DNA of 23,891 nt. It comes from Bigelowiella natans CCMP2755 (taxonomy: Eukaryota > Cercozoa > Chlorarachniophyceae). The notes under the pieces are model-generated. The model did not search any database. It saw only the letters and a program-made list of their open reading frames with translations, and was not told where the DNA came from. The DNA lies in assembly GCA_000320545.1 (NCBI GenBank), contig ADNK01001063.1, forward strand, positions 1 to 23,891. The letters run 5' to 3'. Below, piece by piece: positions 1 to 10,542 of this stretch; position 1 is the first letter of the stretch, and each line of letters begins with the position of its first letter. Position numbers and translations under genes: made by a program.

Positions 1-347
1 ACACACACACACACACAAAACAAACAAAAACAAATACTGCATATACACATCGAAGTTGCTCATATGCGGACAAGATCAACATAGTAGTTGTAGAAGAAAT
101 ATCCATGAACAACAGTGCTTTAATTATCATGTCGCGGCAGGACAAAATGCGTCGGCAGTAGTAATAGTTGTAGTAGTATTGTAGTAGTATTAGAAGGTAG
201 TTGTAGTGATAGTAATAGTGCCATATTGATATTCAATGTTGTACATGTCATTATCATCATCATCACCATCATCTTCATCATCATCACACCATCATCATCT
301 TCTTCTTCATCATCATCAACAACATTCCTGTAATCTGCCACCCTCAG
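1..347. other. Left-edge intronic sequence of the permease gene
   Basis: Begins with a (CA)n tract at 1-17. It also contains GTA/GTT-rich and CAT/CTT-rich stretches (about 158-215 and 249-320) and ends in the acceptor CCCTCAG before the exon at 348. No coding exon matching the missing N-terminal third of the permease was recognised here, so this is read as part of an intron. Confidence 0.5.
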
Positions 348-639
348 CATGCCGAACGTGTTCTTTGTGAATATGGTTGGCCATGGGCTCGCAGGTATTA
401 GTTGCGGCTGTGCTCTGTGCAGCATATCGTCATCAACACACCATATCATTCCATACTTCATTATATATAAAACGTACGAAAGAATCGTCTTCCTGGTGAT
501 CATGATCATCATCATCATCATCATCATCATCACCATCATCATCATCACCATCATCATCACCATCATCATCATCATCGTCATCGTATTGCCGAACACCTGT
601 TTCGGACCACTCATATTCATTTCCCCTCGTTCAAATGTG

Positions 640-682
<43 letters not shown>

Positions 683-1022
683 TCTCCTCTCCCTTCTAAC
701 CCTCCTCCTCGCCCGCCCCCTGTCTAAAGTTTAATTCTTCTTCTCCCTCCTTCTTCAGGGGCATTTGCGGTCGTGATCTTGCCGTTCATCATCCTAATCA
801 TCAATGCTGGTAGGTCGTGTTGGGACAACAAAAGAGAGAAAAGAGAAAAAGAGAGCGAGACTTTCCTTTCTCTTCACATTTCATCAAGTTCCCTCCTCCC
901 CCCCCTCCCCCCACTCCTTCAGTCTTGATCAACCCGGGTGATCCTCGTGTTTTGCTGGAGAGAATACCATCTGAGGAGGTGTCGTAGAGAATTCTTCTTC
1001 TTCTTCTTCTTCTTCTTCTTCT

Positions 1023-1061
<39 letters not shown>

Positions 1062-1138
1062 ACTGCTACTGCTGCTGCCTTGACCAATAGCCAAAAACGA
1101 AGATGACCAAATCGGAAGATATTTTCCGTTACTGAACC

Positions 1139-1179
<41 letters not shown>

Positions 1180-2204
1180 CGGATAGTTTCAGTGCCCCAC
1201 GCACGGCTGTTGCGAAGTCATAACAGGACAGAACCATCGTGTATTTGCACGCTACGCTCCAACAGCTGCAGCATATATATGTGTGCCGAATAATATCGTT
1301 TGCCTCTGTCGTTCTACTTGCTCCTCCTCTCTCGCGGGTTGTGTGTGATGGCGATCTCTATTCCTATCGTGATCTACCCTCCCGCCCTCCCCTAATCTCG
1401 TAGATGGACTGGGGGCATTTCTTAAATATATTGTATTGGAACGTGAGGTATGCGGGGGGGGGGGGGGATGTTTTGAGGTTGCTTGTCTTTCTTAGTAGCC
1501 ATAGAATCAACAGCATATCTATTTGTACTGTTAGTCATGTAGTGGTAGTAGTAGTAGTACCAGTCATCATCATCATCATCATCATCACCACCACCGCCAC
1601 CACCACCGCCACCACTAAACATCACCATCGCTACCACGCTACCAGCGGCTTTGATTGTATTTCGACCTGTGCTGGCGAGGTGAAGGTGAGGAGCTCGTTT
1701 TTAGCAGCTTCGGTAGAAGTAGTAGTAGTAGGAGGAGGAGGAGGAGGAGGAATTGAAGAAGAAGAAGAAGATTAAGTCATCATTAGACATCTTCCGCGGC
1801 TGCTGCTGCTGCTGCTGCTAGCTTTGCCTCGGCACGTTTCTATATTATTTCTATGCGTGCGCGTGCGCGTATGCTGACATACAAGCGTTGTGTAATGTAT
1901 CAGAACCCAGGGAACTCGCTGCTGAAAGGGCTGCTGCTGTGCCTGATCTTGGTAGTAGTAGTAGTGGTAGTAGTAGTAGTAGTAGTAGTAGTAGTAATAT
2001 ACATATACAACTGCTACTAACTTCTACTGCTAATACTACCACCACTACTACTACTATCAGAACTAGAAGAGTAAATCCACGCGCAGCAGCACAAGCATAA
2101 AAGTGTTGATAAGGTGTAACGTTATATTATTGCTTTTCTAGGTCGTTTTGACGTACATATTACCCCTCGCCGCTTTAGCGAGTGTCAATACACCTCCGTG
2201 GTAC

Positions 2205-2241
<37 letters not shown>

Positions 2242-2536
2242 ATACATTGTATTAATATTCGTCGTTTGTTGTCGCTATTGCAGCTGTAGCTGTACGTCGT
2301 CTTCTTCCTCTTGCTCTTCTTGTCTTTTAACATGCATATTGTTCAATGCATACAGTGTACATTTCGACACGATTATTGTTAGTGATGATGGTGATTCTAA
2401 TGATGATAATGATGATGGTGATTCTAATGATGATAATGTCGTGCAGGTACTCCTGGAGAGAGGGAGACTTCACTGTCATCGCCGCACAGCAAGTAGAAAC
2501 TGATTGAGAGTGAAAATACAACCAACATGTTATGCT

Positions 2537-2576
<40 letters not shown>

Positions 2577-2790
2577 CTTTACTTAACAAATGCATTATGT
2601 GTCAATATATATTTATAACATAATTATATCTGTGCGTGTGTGCGTTGTGACCTTGTCGTAGGTTGGAGATTGGCTGGCGCCCGTTGTCATATGCGCCGGA
2701 GCGGTACACATTACGATGACGATCATGATGATGATGATGATGATGATGACGATTCTATTACATCAAATTAGGGTGTGTTTGTGATTATGT

Positions 2791-2837
<47 letters not shown>

Positions 2838-2951
2838 GTATAATCCATGCGATCTAGAATATGTGCTTTTACGTCATGATATGCGACGAAACAATCAATT
2901 TCGTGCTATCGTCATCATCACCATCACCATCACCATCATCACCGCCATCAC

Positions 2952-2984
<33 letters not shown>

Positions 2985-3741
2985 GCAGGTTGGAAATATG
3001 GGCATGCACGTCGCAGAGCTGTTTGAAGACTCTTGGCAGCTCCACGGAATGGTAGTTGCGCTCATAGTAGTAGTTGTGTGTATATGTGTGTGTGTGTGTT
3101 AGAGTTAGTTTTATGATGATGTGTTCATGATTTCTTCACTACTATGTGAGTAGTAGTAGTAGTAGTAGCAGCAGCAGCAGCAACAACAGTCGAAGCACCA
3201 TCTTGGAAACAACATCTAAAAGGACATCTATCTTTTAGCTTCCCCTTTCTACTCTTTCTCTCTGTTTCTCAAATCCCTCCCGTCCTCTCCTTCCTGGTAC
3301 TTTCCCTTTTCACCGTTTCCATTCCCCCCCCCCCCCACACCCCCTCCTCTTCCTCGTCGTCGCCGTTGTAGGCGAAGTGCGGGTTGGCTCCTTCCGTATT
3401 CAAATACAAGCATCCTCAGCTACGCACACCTCTAACTGCCGTCGCTTTTAGTAAGTGTATACCATTTTTCGTTATGGTAGCTCTGAGGAAGGGGGGGGGG
3501 GGGAGGGAGGGATGATGAGGAGGAGGTAAGTTGTGTTTGTTACTCTTTTTTAGCAAATAAGAAGCTGTACATGCTGCTGCTGCTGATGATGATGATAATG
3601 ATAATGATCTTAGGCACTCTGCTTATGGTGATGCTGGTATCTCTCAACTTTGAAAGGTCGGTCAATGAGGGTGATAATGATGATGATGATGATGATGATG
3701 ATGATGCTTTGAATATAGTACTGCGTCAAGATATAGTAACA

Positions 3742-3782
<41 letters not shown>

Positions 3783-3916
3783 TCCTTGGCATGCAATGTT
3801 GTTGGCGATCGCTATGATATGTGCATTGTACCTTGCTACTGTTATCAGGCTGATGATGATCGACAACTTCTTCAGCGTCTCCAGCGGCCTCCTTGAATAC
3901 GCGTAGCAGACAGCCC

Positions 3917-3956
<40 letters not shown>

Positions 3957-5191
3957 TTATTTATAACACCGACGACGCTCATCTTCGCGTCCCCTCCTGG
4001 CATTTGAGCTTCATCAATCCGCCTTTCTTAGCGATTATCAACTCTTAGCGCGCGCGGACATATAACGAGCGAGTGAGAGTGATCCGAGAGGGGGGGGGGG
4101 GGGAGGAGTCGGGCTGTTCCAAAAAACAGAGAGATCATACATGTTGTGTGGGTAGCTTACCATCCCCTCCCTCCTCCTCCTCCTCCTCCTCCTCCTCCTC
4201 CTAGCTGATATCAAACCATGTGATGATGACGTAATGATTCGTTCACATAACAAGGGCGTTTCTGAAGCTGCGACACAGCAAGCCTTTCTCCATCCGTCCT
4301 TTTCGCATCCCAATCAACTTCTGCGGGGTTGGTATATATGCATGCACGTACGCTCGCCCTTGCTCAAACAGTCGCACCTCCCTTTTTCTGACGTCTTTTT
4401 CTTAGTTCTTTCTGGCATCTTCTCTCTTTTGTGGATTTGCCGCTTCATCATCACCATCATCATCACCATCATCATCACCGTCATTATCACCGTCATCATC
4501 ACCGTCATCATCATCATCATCATTGTTGTAGTGTGTCGTGCTTGTTCTGGTGGCATCCTCGAGCGCCGTCTTCGTAATGCCTAATACTAGTTACATATAC
4601 TGTTGGGCATCTTTATGTGTGTGTGTGTGTGTGTGCGTGTGTGTGTGTATGAGAGAGCGAGGGGGGGGGGGAGGGGAACGATCTAACGCGGGGATAAATG
4701 AAAAGAAAAGATGAGGCTGCTCCTAGTTGACATTATGGCAGCAAGCATGGAAGTTGTGATGCTGTATGTTCAAAGCTACGATGCTCCTCCTCGTTATCTT
4801 CCATCAGGTATTGTACACGAGCGTGATGAAAAGCGGTGTCCATTTGCTGGTAATAGTCCTTGGTTCAGCAGCAGCAGAATTAGAAGTACCAGTAGTAGTT
4901 GTAGTAGTAGTAGTAGTACATGATCTCCGGTGATAATATGTGCATGCAAACGGAAGAGATGTATCATATGAGAGAAGAGAAAGGCATTTTAACATCGATT
5001 CCACTCATCAACGAGCTGGTAGATGAAAAGCCGATAGCACTCCCAATCTAGTAAAAACCCCGGTGATTTTTCTCGTCTCGCCACAAATCGACAAGCTGCT
5101 GTGTCTGCTGAAATAGTAGTAGTAGTAGTAGTAGTAGTAGTAGGCAGTGAATGTTGGACGATTGCTTTCGAATCAATAACAGATTGTTTGA

Positions 5192-5227
<36 letters not shown>

Positions 5228-5725
5228 TTGACTCTGCCGCCGTTGTCGCGGGGTTCGTGTTTTACTTCTGCACAAAGCTCTCAGGTGTGGTTAGCGATTA
5301 GATACGTGCCTGACGTTTCAATGGGAATGTGTGAAGTTGATGAGGATGAGGGGTGAGGTGTGAGGTTCTGTGCTGCGCGCGACAGCAGACAAACGACAAC
5401 AGACAATGCGCGGAGATGTGTAGAAATAGCGAGAATAGAAATGGTTGGTGCTATTGACCATGATGATGACGATGATGATGCGAAGAAGGAGAAGGTGGAG
5501 GGACAATGTCGATTGGCATTTTTTTCCACGCAATTCTTTTCTCTATCCCCCTCCCCCCCCCCCCCATTCACTTCTGCTCACCTCAACCCCCTCCTTCCTC
5601 GTTTGTGTCGTTGCTGCTGCGGTCTGTCTCTGCGTCTGTCTTCGGTGACACTGCGTGCAGCTTTGGAGTACCAAAGGCCTTCGCTGAGCAGCGTCGGGAG
5701 CCACGTGCATAATCGCCATCATCAT

Positions 5726-5766
<41 letters not shown>

Positions 5767-6570
5767 GCAGAGTCATAGCCAGCACAAACAACATCCTGAT
5801 CATGATCACTCTGGAAGGAGGGTTAAGGCCCCGTACCACCCCCCACCCATTTACCAACAATCGGTAGTAAAGTAGTAGTAGTAGTCGTAGTAGTTATACA
5901 TAGCAGATGCATGTGAGGGTGATATGCATCCTGCTGGCTATCGTTTATCTAACGATCTTCTGCCCCGCCCCTCCTGTCCGTAGAACGAAGAAAGGACCAC
6001 CCCCCCTGCACAGGTGATGGGTCAGCAGACGCAACTACTAGCATCATCATTACCAAGTGAGCAGTGCTTTGCCTCCTCCACTCGCGCTACCCCAGGGACA
6101 CCATTGGATCCCGAGCAAGCGGTGCATGAGCTGCTCTCGAGCAACCTTTCAAGATCTCCTTTACAGGTCTCTAGGATGATGATGATGATGATGATGATGA
6201 CGATGGTGATGGTGATGGTGAGAACGAAAATGACGACGATGACGACGAATACTACACGTCGTTGGCAATGAAGAAGAGTATTTATTCGCCAAAGATTCGA
6301 ATCCTCCCTTGTTATTCTGATGAGATATAATCTCGTGCCGATGTTTACTAACTAACAACGCAGCTGCCAAACTCGCATCTGGAGCGAGAACTGAGCGACA
6401 TTCCTGAGACGAAGGTGGAAGGGCGAGCGCTGGGTGGTGAGGGTGATATGAACTCTGCCCCCCATTTGAGTGTGGGTAATAGCCGCCTCCCACTGTTGTC
6501 TGGGCTGCGGGAGGCGAGAATACGGACAGCAGGCGCGGAGAAAACACGTCCTGCGGATGATGATCGGTGA
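348..6570 (+). CDS. Polyamine/amino-acid permease, PUT/RMV1-like (APC superfamily), 5' partial, spliced
   Basis: Probable proton-coupled polyamine or amino-acid uptake carrier in a cell or organelle membrane. Exons with matching phase: 348-394, 759-809, 923-978, 1404-1447, 1646-1685, 1904-1951, 2142-2200, 2447-2492, 2662-2703, 2989-3051, 3372-3450, 3614-3656, 3849-3902, 4746-4807, 5227-5284, 5661-5704, 6014-6166, 6364-6570 (TGA at 6568). Joined exons read in the order of plant PUT/RMV1 carriers: MDWGHFLNILYWNV, then STCAGEVKNPG (family S-T-x-A-G-E-V), then a helix, then GNMGMHVAELFEDSWQLHGM (family SNMGMF.AEMSSDSFQLLGM), then a PSVFKYKHPQLRTPL loop, then NFFSVSSGLLEY and a PPRYLP turn. From 1404 to 3902 spacing matches the family almost residue for residue. 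The N-terminal third is left of the window; the ATG at 349 is internal because the exon starts in phase 2. One C-terminal helix between 4807 and 5227 was not located. The tail (5661-6570) is hydrophilic and lineage-specific. Family is from memory of plant sequences; substrate is inferred. Confidence 0.85.
501..3206. repeat. Microsatellites in the 5' half of the permease gene introns
   Basis: Nearly every intron holds at least one tract: (ATC)n 501-584, (AT)n 644-682, (TTC)n then (TGC)n 993-1078, (GA)n 1141-1173, poly-G about 1455-1467, ATC/ACC 1566-1617, (GTA)n 1952-1996, (TA)n 2208-2237, GAT-rich 2382-2437, (CA)n 2538-2573, (GAT)n 2724-2750, (GT)n 2788-2834, (CAT)n 2911-2984, GTA/GCA 3149-3185. 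The tract types differ from intron to intron and none interrupts the assigned exons. Confidence 0.9.
3486..6200. repeat. Microsatellites in the 3' half of the permease gene
   Basis: Tracts: poly-G about 3491-3503, (GAT)n 3676-3706, (GT)n 3742-3777, (CA)n 3918-3955, poly-G about 4091-4103, (CTC)n 4167-4202, (CATCAC)-like 4446-4523, (GT)n 4617-4648, (GTA)n 4895-4920 and 5113-5143, (TA)n 5196-5223 ending directly in TCAG before the exon at 5227, poly-C about 5552-5566, (CAT)n(CAG)n 5716-5770, (GAT)n 6174-6200. Confidence 0.9.
5705..5875 (+). other. CAT/CAG repeat after permease exon 5661-5704: intron, or alternative His/Gln-rich C-terminus
   Basis: The exon ending GGGAGCCAC can be spliced at GTGCAT (5705) to the exon at 6014. 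If that intron is kept, the frame stays open through a run of about nine His and nine Gln codons, a basic/proline stretch and a TAG at 5873-5875. Both products are in phase. The spliced form is favoured because the exons at 6014-6166 (51 codons) and 6364-6570 (68 codons plus stop) have coding-like composition and fit in phase 0. Confidence 0.45.
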
Positions 6571-6628
6571 TAAGAGCTACTCGAATGATAGAATAGGGGG
6601 ATTGGATCTCGAGTTTAGACGCTATATA

Positions 6629-6670
<42 letters not shown>

Positions 6671-7854
6671 CGTGTACGTACATGTTAGTCATCTCGCATC
6701 GCACTCATTATGAGTGATTCATGTGAGCCGTGGTGCGTCCTGAATCCCTCGTAAATGGCATTGCTCATCGTCTGTTAAGTTTGGTGTGCGTGGATCGGAC
6801 GTTACGTCCCCAGAACTTCGATTCTGATTTTTTAGCATACAATGATTCTACTCTTCGCTGCGCAATACGTTTTGTACATAGAGTCCCATATGTTTAACTA
6901 ATACAAATCAGCGGTGTGCAGCATCAAAGATAGACTCTGTGCTGTTACGTTTAAATCACAATCTAGAATGCTATGTTTATGCGTGCGGGCGCCCGCAGAA
7001 ACTAACATGCACAATGCAAGTCAAGCGCTGTAGCCGCAGCTTTGCATTGCTACGGTCGCGGAGCGGGATGCATGACAATTGAAAAAATATGGTGCATTTT
7101 ATTACATTCATCGTCTCACATGTGACTATGTGACTGCATGCAAGACACGAGAAACAAACAGATAACAACTTGAGTGTACGCTGTATGTAGCCGCTGCTCT
7201 GCATAGCTACATTGGGATTAGATGACCATTGAAAAAATTTAAAACATTTCTTTACATCCGTCTCATCATATGTATATGACAAGAGAATAATAAGCAGAGC
7301 TAGATAGAGCCAGGCAGCTAGAGCGGGACTTGAGCACATGTTTGCCTGCGCGAGCAAGACCGCGTATCGATCGTATTTGCGTCCTGCTATATTTCGTGTG
7401 ATCGACGTGTAGACACGACATTGTGAAACTGAAAAGCAACCGCATGTCGACCAACAATGATGTTCATTGTGAGTATACAGACAAGTGGTGGTCGTAAATG
7501 ATCGACGACAGTGATCAATCGCGACTTCACACATGAAATCGAGTTTCCACATCAACATAAAATGCTTACGATCTTGTGTTAATGGCTCGCTCACAGTATG
7601 TAGCGCACGTGAGCGTACATACGATACATTACACACACTTGATTGGATTAGTGCGAGTCAGTGGTACACAACATACACTGGAGAAATTGAATTAGGAAGG
7701 AAACGTAGATTTATTTCCGCTTCTTCAGAGGACAAACTTCAATGCGTTTATGCATGTACGAGCACGGCATTAAGTGGCGTTCTATCCTCGACTTCTAGTG
7801 TTGAGACAATCTACATGCACGGATAATAAGACGATAACTACCACATTTCTAAAA
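6571..7854. other. Gene-free region between the convergent permease and RPL22 genes
   Basis: Contains a (TA)n tract at 6631-6667 and a diverged duplication at about 7015-7280. No convincing exons were found. A 219-codon minus-strand frame (6977-7636) spans the duplication; it lacks recognisable family motifs and is not called as a gene. Confidence 0.6.
7015..7280. repeat. Diverged direct duplication, unit about 110-115 bp
   Basis: Two blocks share ordered landmarks. GTAGCCGCAGCTTTGCAT at 7030 resembles GTAGCCGCTGCTCTGCAT at 7187. GACAATTGAAAAAAT at 7074 resembles GACCATTGAAAAAAT at 7224. A TTACATTC/TTACATCC block with GTCTCA and CATATG/CACATG follows each. Offsets of 157 and 150 bp show indels between copies. 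It may be an old mobile-element remnant or a local tandem duplication; no terminal inverted repeats were seen. Confidence 0.6.
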
Positions 7855-8526
7855 TTATTCAGCAGTTTCCTCTTCCTCCTCATTGTGTACATTGAAGTAC
7901 TTCAATTCATACGAGTTTTTCTGTGCGCCAGCGATGATACGAATGTAATCGCGGAGGTTTTGGCCCTTGAGAAATCTCTTTGTCAAGTACTAAGATGTGA
8001 ACCACAGACTTTAGTTAGCAACATCATCAAAGAGAGAAATACTTTTGCATGATGGACTATTACGGACACACACAGGCAGAAGATTCAGAGACACAGACAG
8101 ACTATCACGAGTGGTATCACTACTAACCTTAAGATATCTCTTGGAGAAATCGCATTTTGCTGTGACCTCGACTGTGCTATCATCAGGATTCGAGATCTTT
8201 ACGTCATCCCCTAGGTTGCCGGTCTTGCCATTCACTTTAATCTTATCGTGAAGGTATTTGGTGAAGGATGCCATGTCGAAAATTTCATCTTCAACCGGCT
8301 TCGAGCAGTTGATAACGAACTTCTTGAGGGAAGTCTTTTTCTTTCCTTTGCGAACCTATAGCAAACACCAACAAAGATGTGTTTGGCACCCCGGTTTGGG
8401 ACTGCCCTGCTGGCAGAAGCTGTGCGCCCACCACAATCATGCTGAGCTTCTCTCCAAAGAGCTCTTCACCGTCATGGAAAAAAAAAGGGGGGAGCATAGT
8501 GGGGTGGGCACCTTAGAGTCAGGCAT
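7855..8526 (-). CDS. RPL22: 60S ribosomal protein L22 (eL22), spliced
   Basis: Structural protein of the large cytosolic ribosomal subunit. Exons on the minus strand: 8526-8512 (proposed ATG, MPDSK), 8355-8128, 7989-7855 (TAA at 7857-7855), giving about 125 residues against the usual 120-130. Exon 2 starts [13 protein letters not shown], then the family signature [13 protein letters not shown] and SKRYLK. Exon 3 continues [20 protein letters not shown] and ends in an acidic tail of repeated Glu, typical of eL22. All joins are phase 0; intron 2 starts GTTAGT and ends CTTAG. Exon 1 is least certain because its donor is GTGCCC; another short first exon is possible. Transcribed in the same direction as the Rab-GAP gene at 10080-18048, with its start about 1.5 kb downstream of that gene's end. 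Confidence 0.93.
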
Positions 8527-9940
8527 TGCGGGCGTCGGCGAATTATGGAGAAACCTCCGGCGAAGTTCTCCTTTTCCTAGCAGTTTGTACCGTTGAATCA
8601 TGTCGTCATACTAGAAAGGACTATAATACTGTGATTTCTTATTTCTACCGATGAGGAAGACACAGATGGTTGCAACAAAATCTTGAAATGCTCACCAAAT
8701 ATGCCGAATTGTGTAATTTATGACCTAAAATTTTGTCGTCGACACAAAATTGCATTTATGTTTAAAAGATTCTAACTATCACATCTGAAATTACTCCTCA
8801 AAATTTAAATCTATGTCGTAGATGATAAATTACATGCATTCTCACTTTTCTGTAGGTTTCAAGCGAGGGAGCACACTGACCATGCCACTTTTCCCTTCAT
8901 TCATTCAATGCATTCATTCGTTCATGGACGACGATGAAGTGGTGACAAAGACAGTGGCAATCACAGAGATGTGCTAGAGATGTGCACACGCCGATGTAGG
9001 AGCGCAATCAATGAACCACTTGTTGCGGATTGCCTGATGCTGTCAGCTGTCTAGCTGTGTGAACGTGGCTCCACGTTGTTGGCCACGCGCAGCTGCAGCC
9101 CGTGTGTTTGTGCACATGCGTGTGTGTGTGTGTGTGCGCGCGCGCGCGCGTGACCAGGTGACGGCATCACATCGCATCGCACACACAGCTAGATGTTTGG
9201 TGCTCTTTTTGATTGAGGAGGAAGTCCAGAAGTGCAAGGTTGCACACATCCGCCTGCCAGCTTGGCTGCTGCGAGTCCAACGATCCAGCTCTCAGCTCCA
9301 CCATCAGAACAATTCACTCGTTTGTTGCGTTCCATCGCTGTTCGATTCAGGAGGCTTCCAGTGAACAGTTCTTACTCACTGAAGAACGGAAGGTGAGTGC
9401 TGCATGAAACGTGATCCTCTCAGCTCCATCATCATCAGAATTGCTTCATTCGTTCGTTTGTTCATTGTTCGGGAGGCTCCCAGCATCCAGGATCAGTCCT
9501 CACGATGATCATCACAGTTGAACAGCCAATAGCAAGTGCTGCAACTGTTGAAATAAGGATCGGAGTTTGTTGGTGGAGATGAAGTTCAATTCTCTCTGCG
9601 ATGCCAGATTTCAGCAGATGTCATTGCACACGTCTAGACGTGGTCGCGGCTGATCATTTCAATGCAACAATGTGAGAATATTCTAGATGCTTGGAACATT
9701 TGGTTGGATGGTGCACTGAGGCAGACATGCATGCATGTGATGGTGTTGCGCAGCTGTGTGCAGCCGAGCTAACATGTTCGCTTGCATCCAGCAGCGGGAC
9801 GACCCCAAAACACACGTGCGAGCGACGGCATCTGGACACTCAGGCACATTGCATATCGCATTTAGACGTACGTGCTTGTCCTGAAATTCAACTGAATTCA
9901 CCACTGTACATGCAAAACTACATCATCCATTACTGTTCAT
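8527..9940. other. Gene-free region upstream of RPL22
   Basis: Expected to hold the RPL22 promoter just above 8526. It contains an AT-rich stretch (about 8620-8860), ATTCATTCATT-type repeats (8896-8925), a (GT)n(GC)n tract (9119-9150) and a diverged duplication (9287-9483). Short frames are scattered and none shows family motifs or coherent splice sites. Confidence 0.55.
9287..9483. repeat. Diverged direct duplication, unit about 75 bp
   Basis: The block at 9287-9361 and the block at about 9411-9483 share CTCTCAGCTCCA, ATCAGAA, ATTC.CTCGTTTGTT-like sequence, CTGTTCG/ATTGTTCG, and end AGGAGGCTTCCAG versus GGGAGGCTCCCAG. Function unknown. Confidence 0.55.
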
Positions 9941-10056
9941 GATAGACACAGCAATACACTATGTGCATTATATATATTGTGTATTGCATGTCTATCTTAT
10001 AATAGACACAGCAATACACTATATATATTATATATATTGTGTATTGCATGTCTATC
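9941..10056. repeat. Tandem pair of 60-bp palindromic units
   Basis: Two units, 9941-9996 and 10001-10056, begin 60 bp apart and are nearly identical. Each starts with (G/A)ATAGACACAGCAATACAC, passes through an AT-rich centre and ends GTGTATTGCATGTCTATC, the imperfect reverse complement of its start. Each could fold into a hairpin with arms of about 18-20 bp. It lies just beyond the 3' end of the Rab-GAP gene. Confidence 0.85.
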
Positions 10057-10079
10057 ATGTTCCTTTGTTTTGTTCCCAT

Positions 10080-10321
10080 CTAACTGTTCTGCATTTCAAG
10101 AAAGCTAGTAGCACTGTGCACTTTTTGGCATGGAGATGGTGGATATGGTGGGGGTTGCGGTTTTTTCATTCGCACAAAGGTCCCTCGTCTCTTTTGTTTA
10201 CTTTCCAAGACTTTATTCTGGGTAATACATTTTGATCGTTTTGCAAGCTCGTTGTTGTCGTCGTCATCGGCATCTTCGTCACACAAATTGTAAGCACAAA
10301 TAAAGACGCATTTAGACACAA

Positions 10322-10362
<41 letters not shown>

Positions 10363-10500
10363 TGTTGTACATGCATCAGTTTGTGCATCAAGCACATATA
10401 CACATCGAATTTCGAAGATTAATCACATTATGTCTCGCTCTAATAATCATCAGGGACATAACAAATTACATTTGTATGTTGTATGTACATTTGTGACACA

Positions 10501-10542
<42 letters not shown>

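Noticed and set aside
120-620. 166-residue minus-strand ORF rich in Met, Ile and Asp
   Set aside because: It is translation of ATC/GAT repeats in an intron and overlaps a supported plus-strand permease exon.
1091-1127. Candidate permease exon PKTKMTKSEDIF
   Set aside because: The exon at 923-978 joins in phase to MDWGHFLN at 1404, matching the family order; the candidate leaves the wrong phase.
1496-1538. Hydrophobic candidate permease exon (AIESTAYLFVLLV)
   Set aside because: Phases allowed it, but joining 1404-1447 directly to 1646-1685 matches the carrier family without gaps, so it would be an insertion.
2292-2352. Leu/Phe-rich frame LYVVFFLLLFLSF as a transmembrane exon
   Set aside because: The donor at 2200 (phase 2) joins directly to 2447 and yields the WYSWREGDF segment expected from the family; no helix belongs there.
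5360-5875. 171-residue plus-strand ORF as a whole
   Set aside because: Only 5661-5704 (perhaps up to 5875) fits the permease; the upstream part has repeat-derived acidic and proline runs and no link to the exon at 5227.
6977-7636. 219-residue minus-strand ORF as a gene
   Set aside because: Spans a diverged duplication, Cys-rich random-looking sequence, no family motif; kept only as a finding.
9939-10235. 98-residue plus-strand ORF
   Set aside because: Its first half is the 60-bp palindromic repeat and the rest is the reverse of the putative final exon of the Rab-GAP gene.
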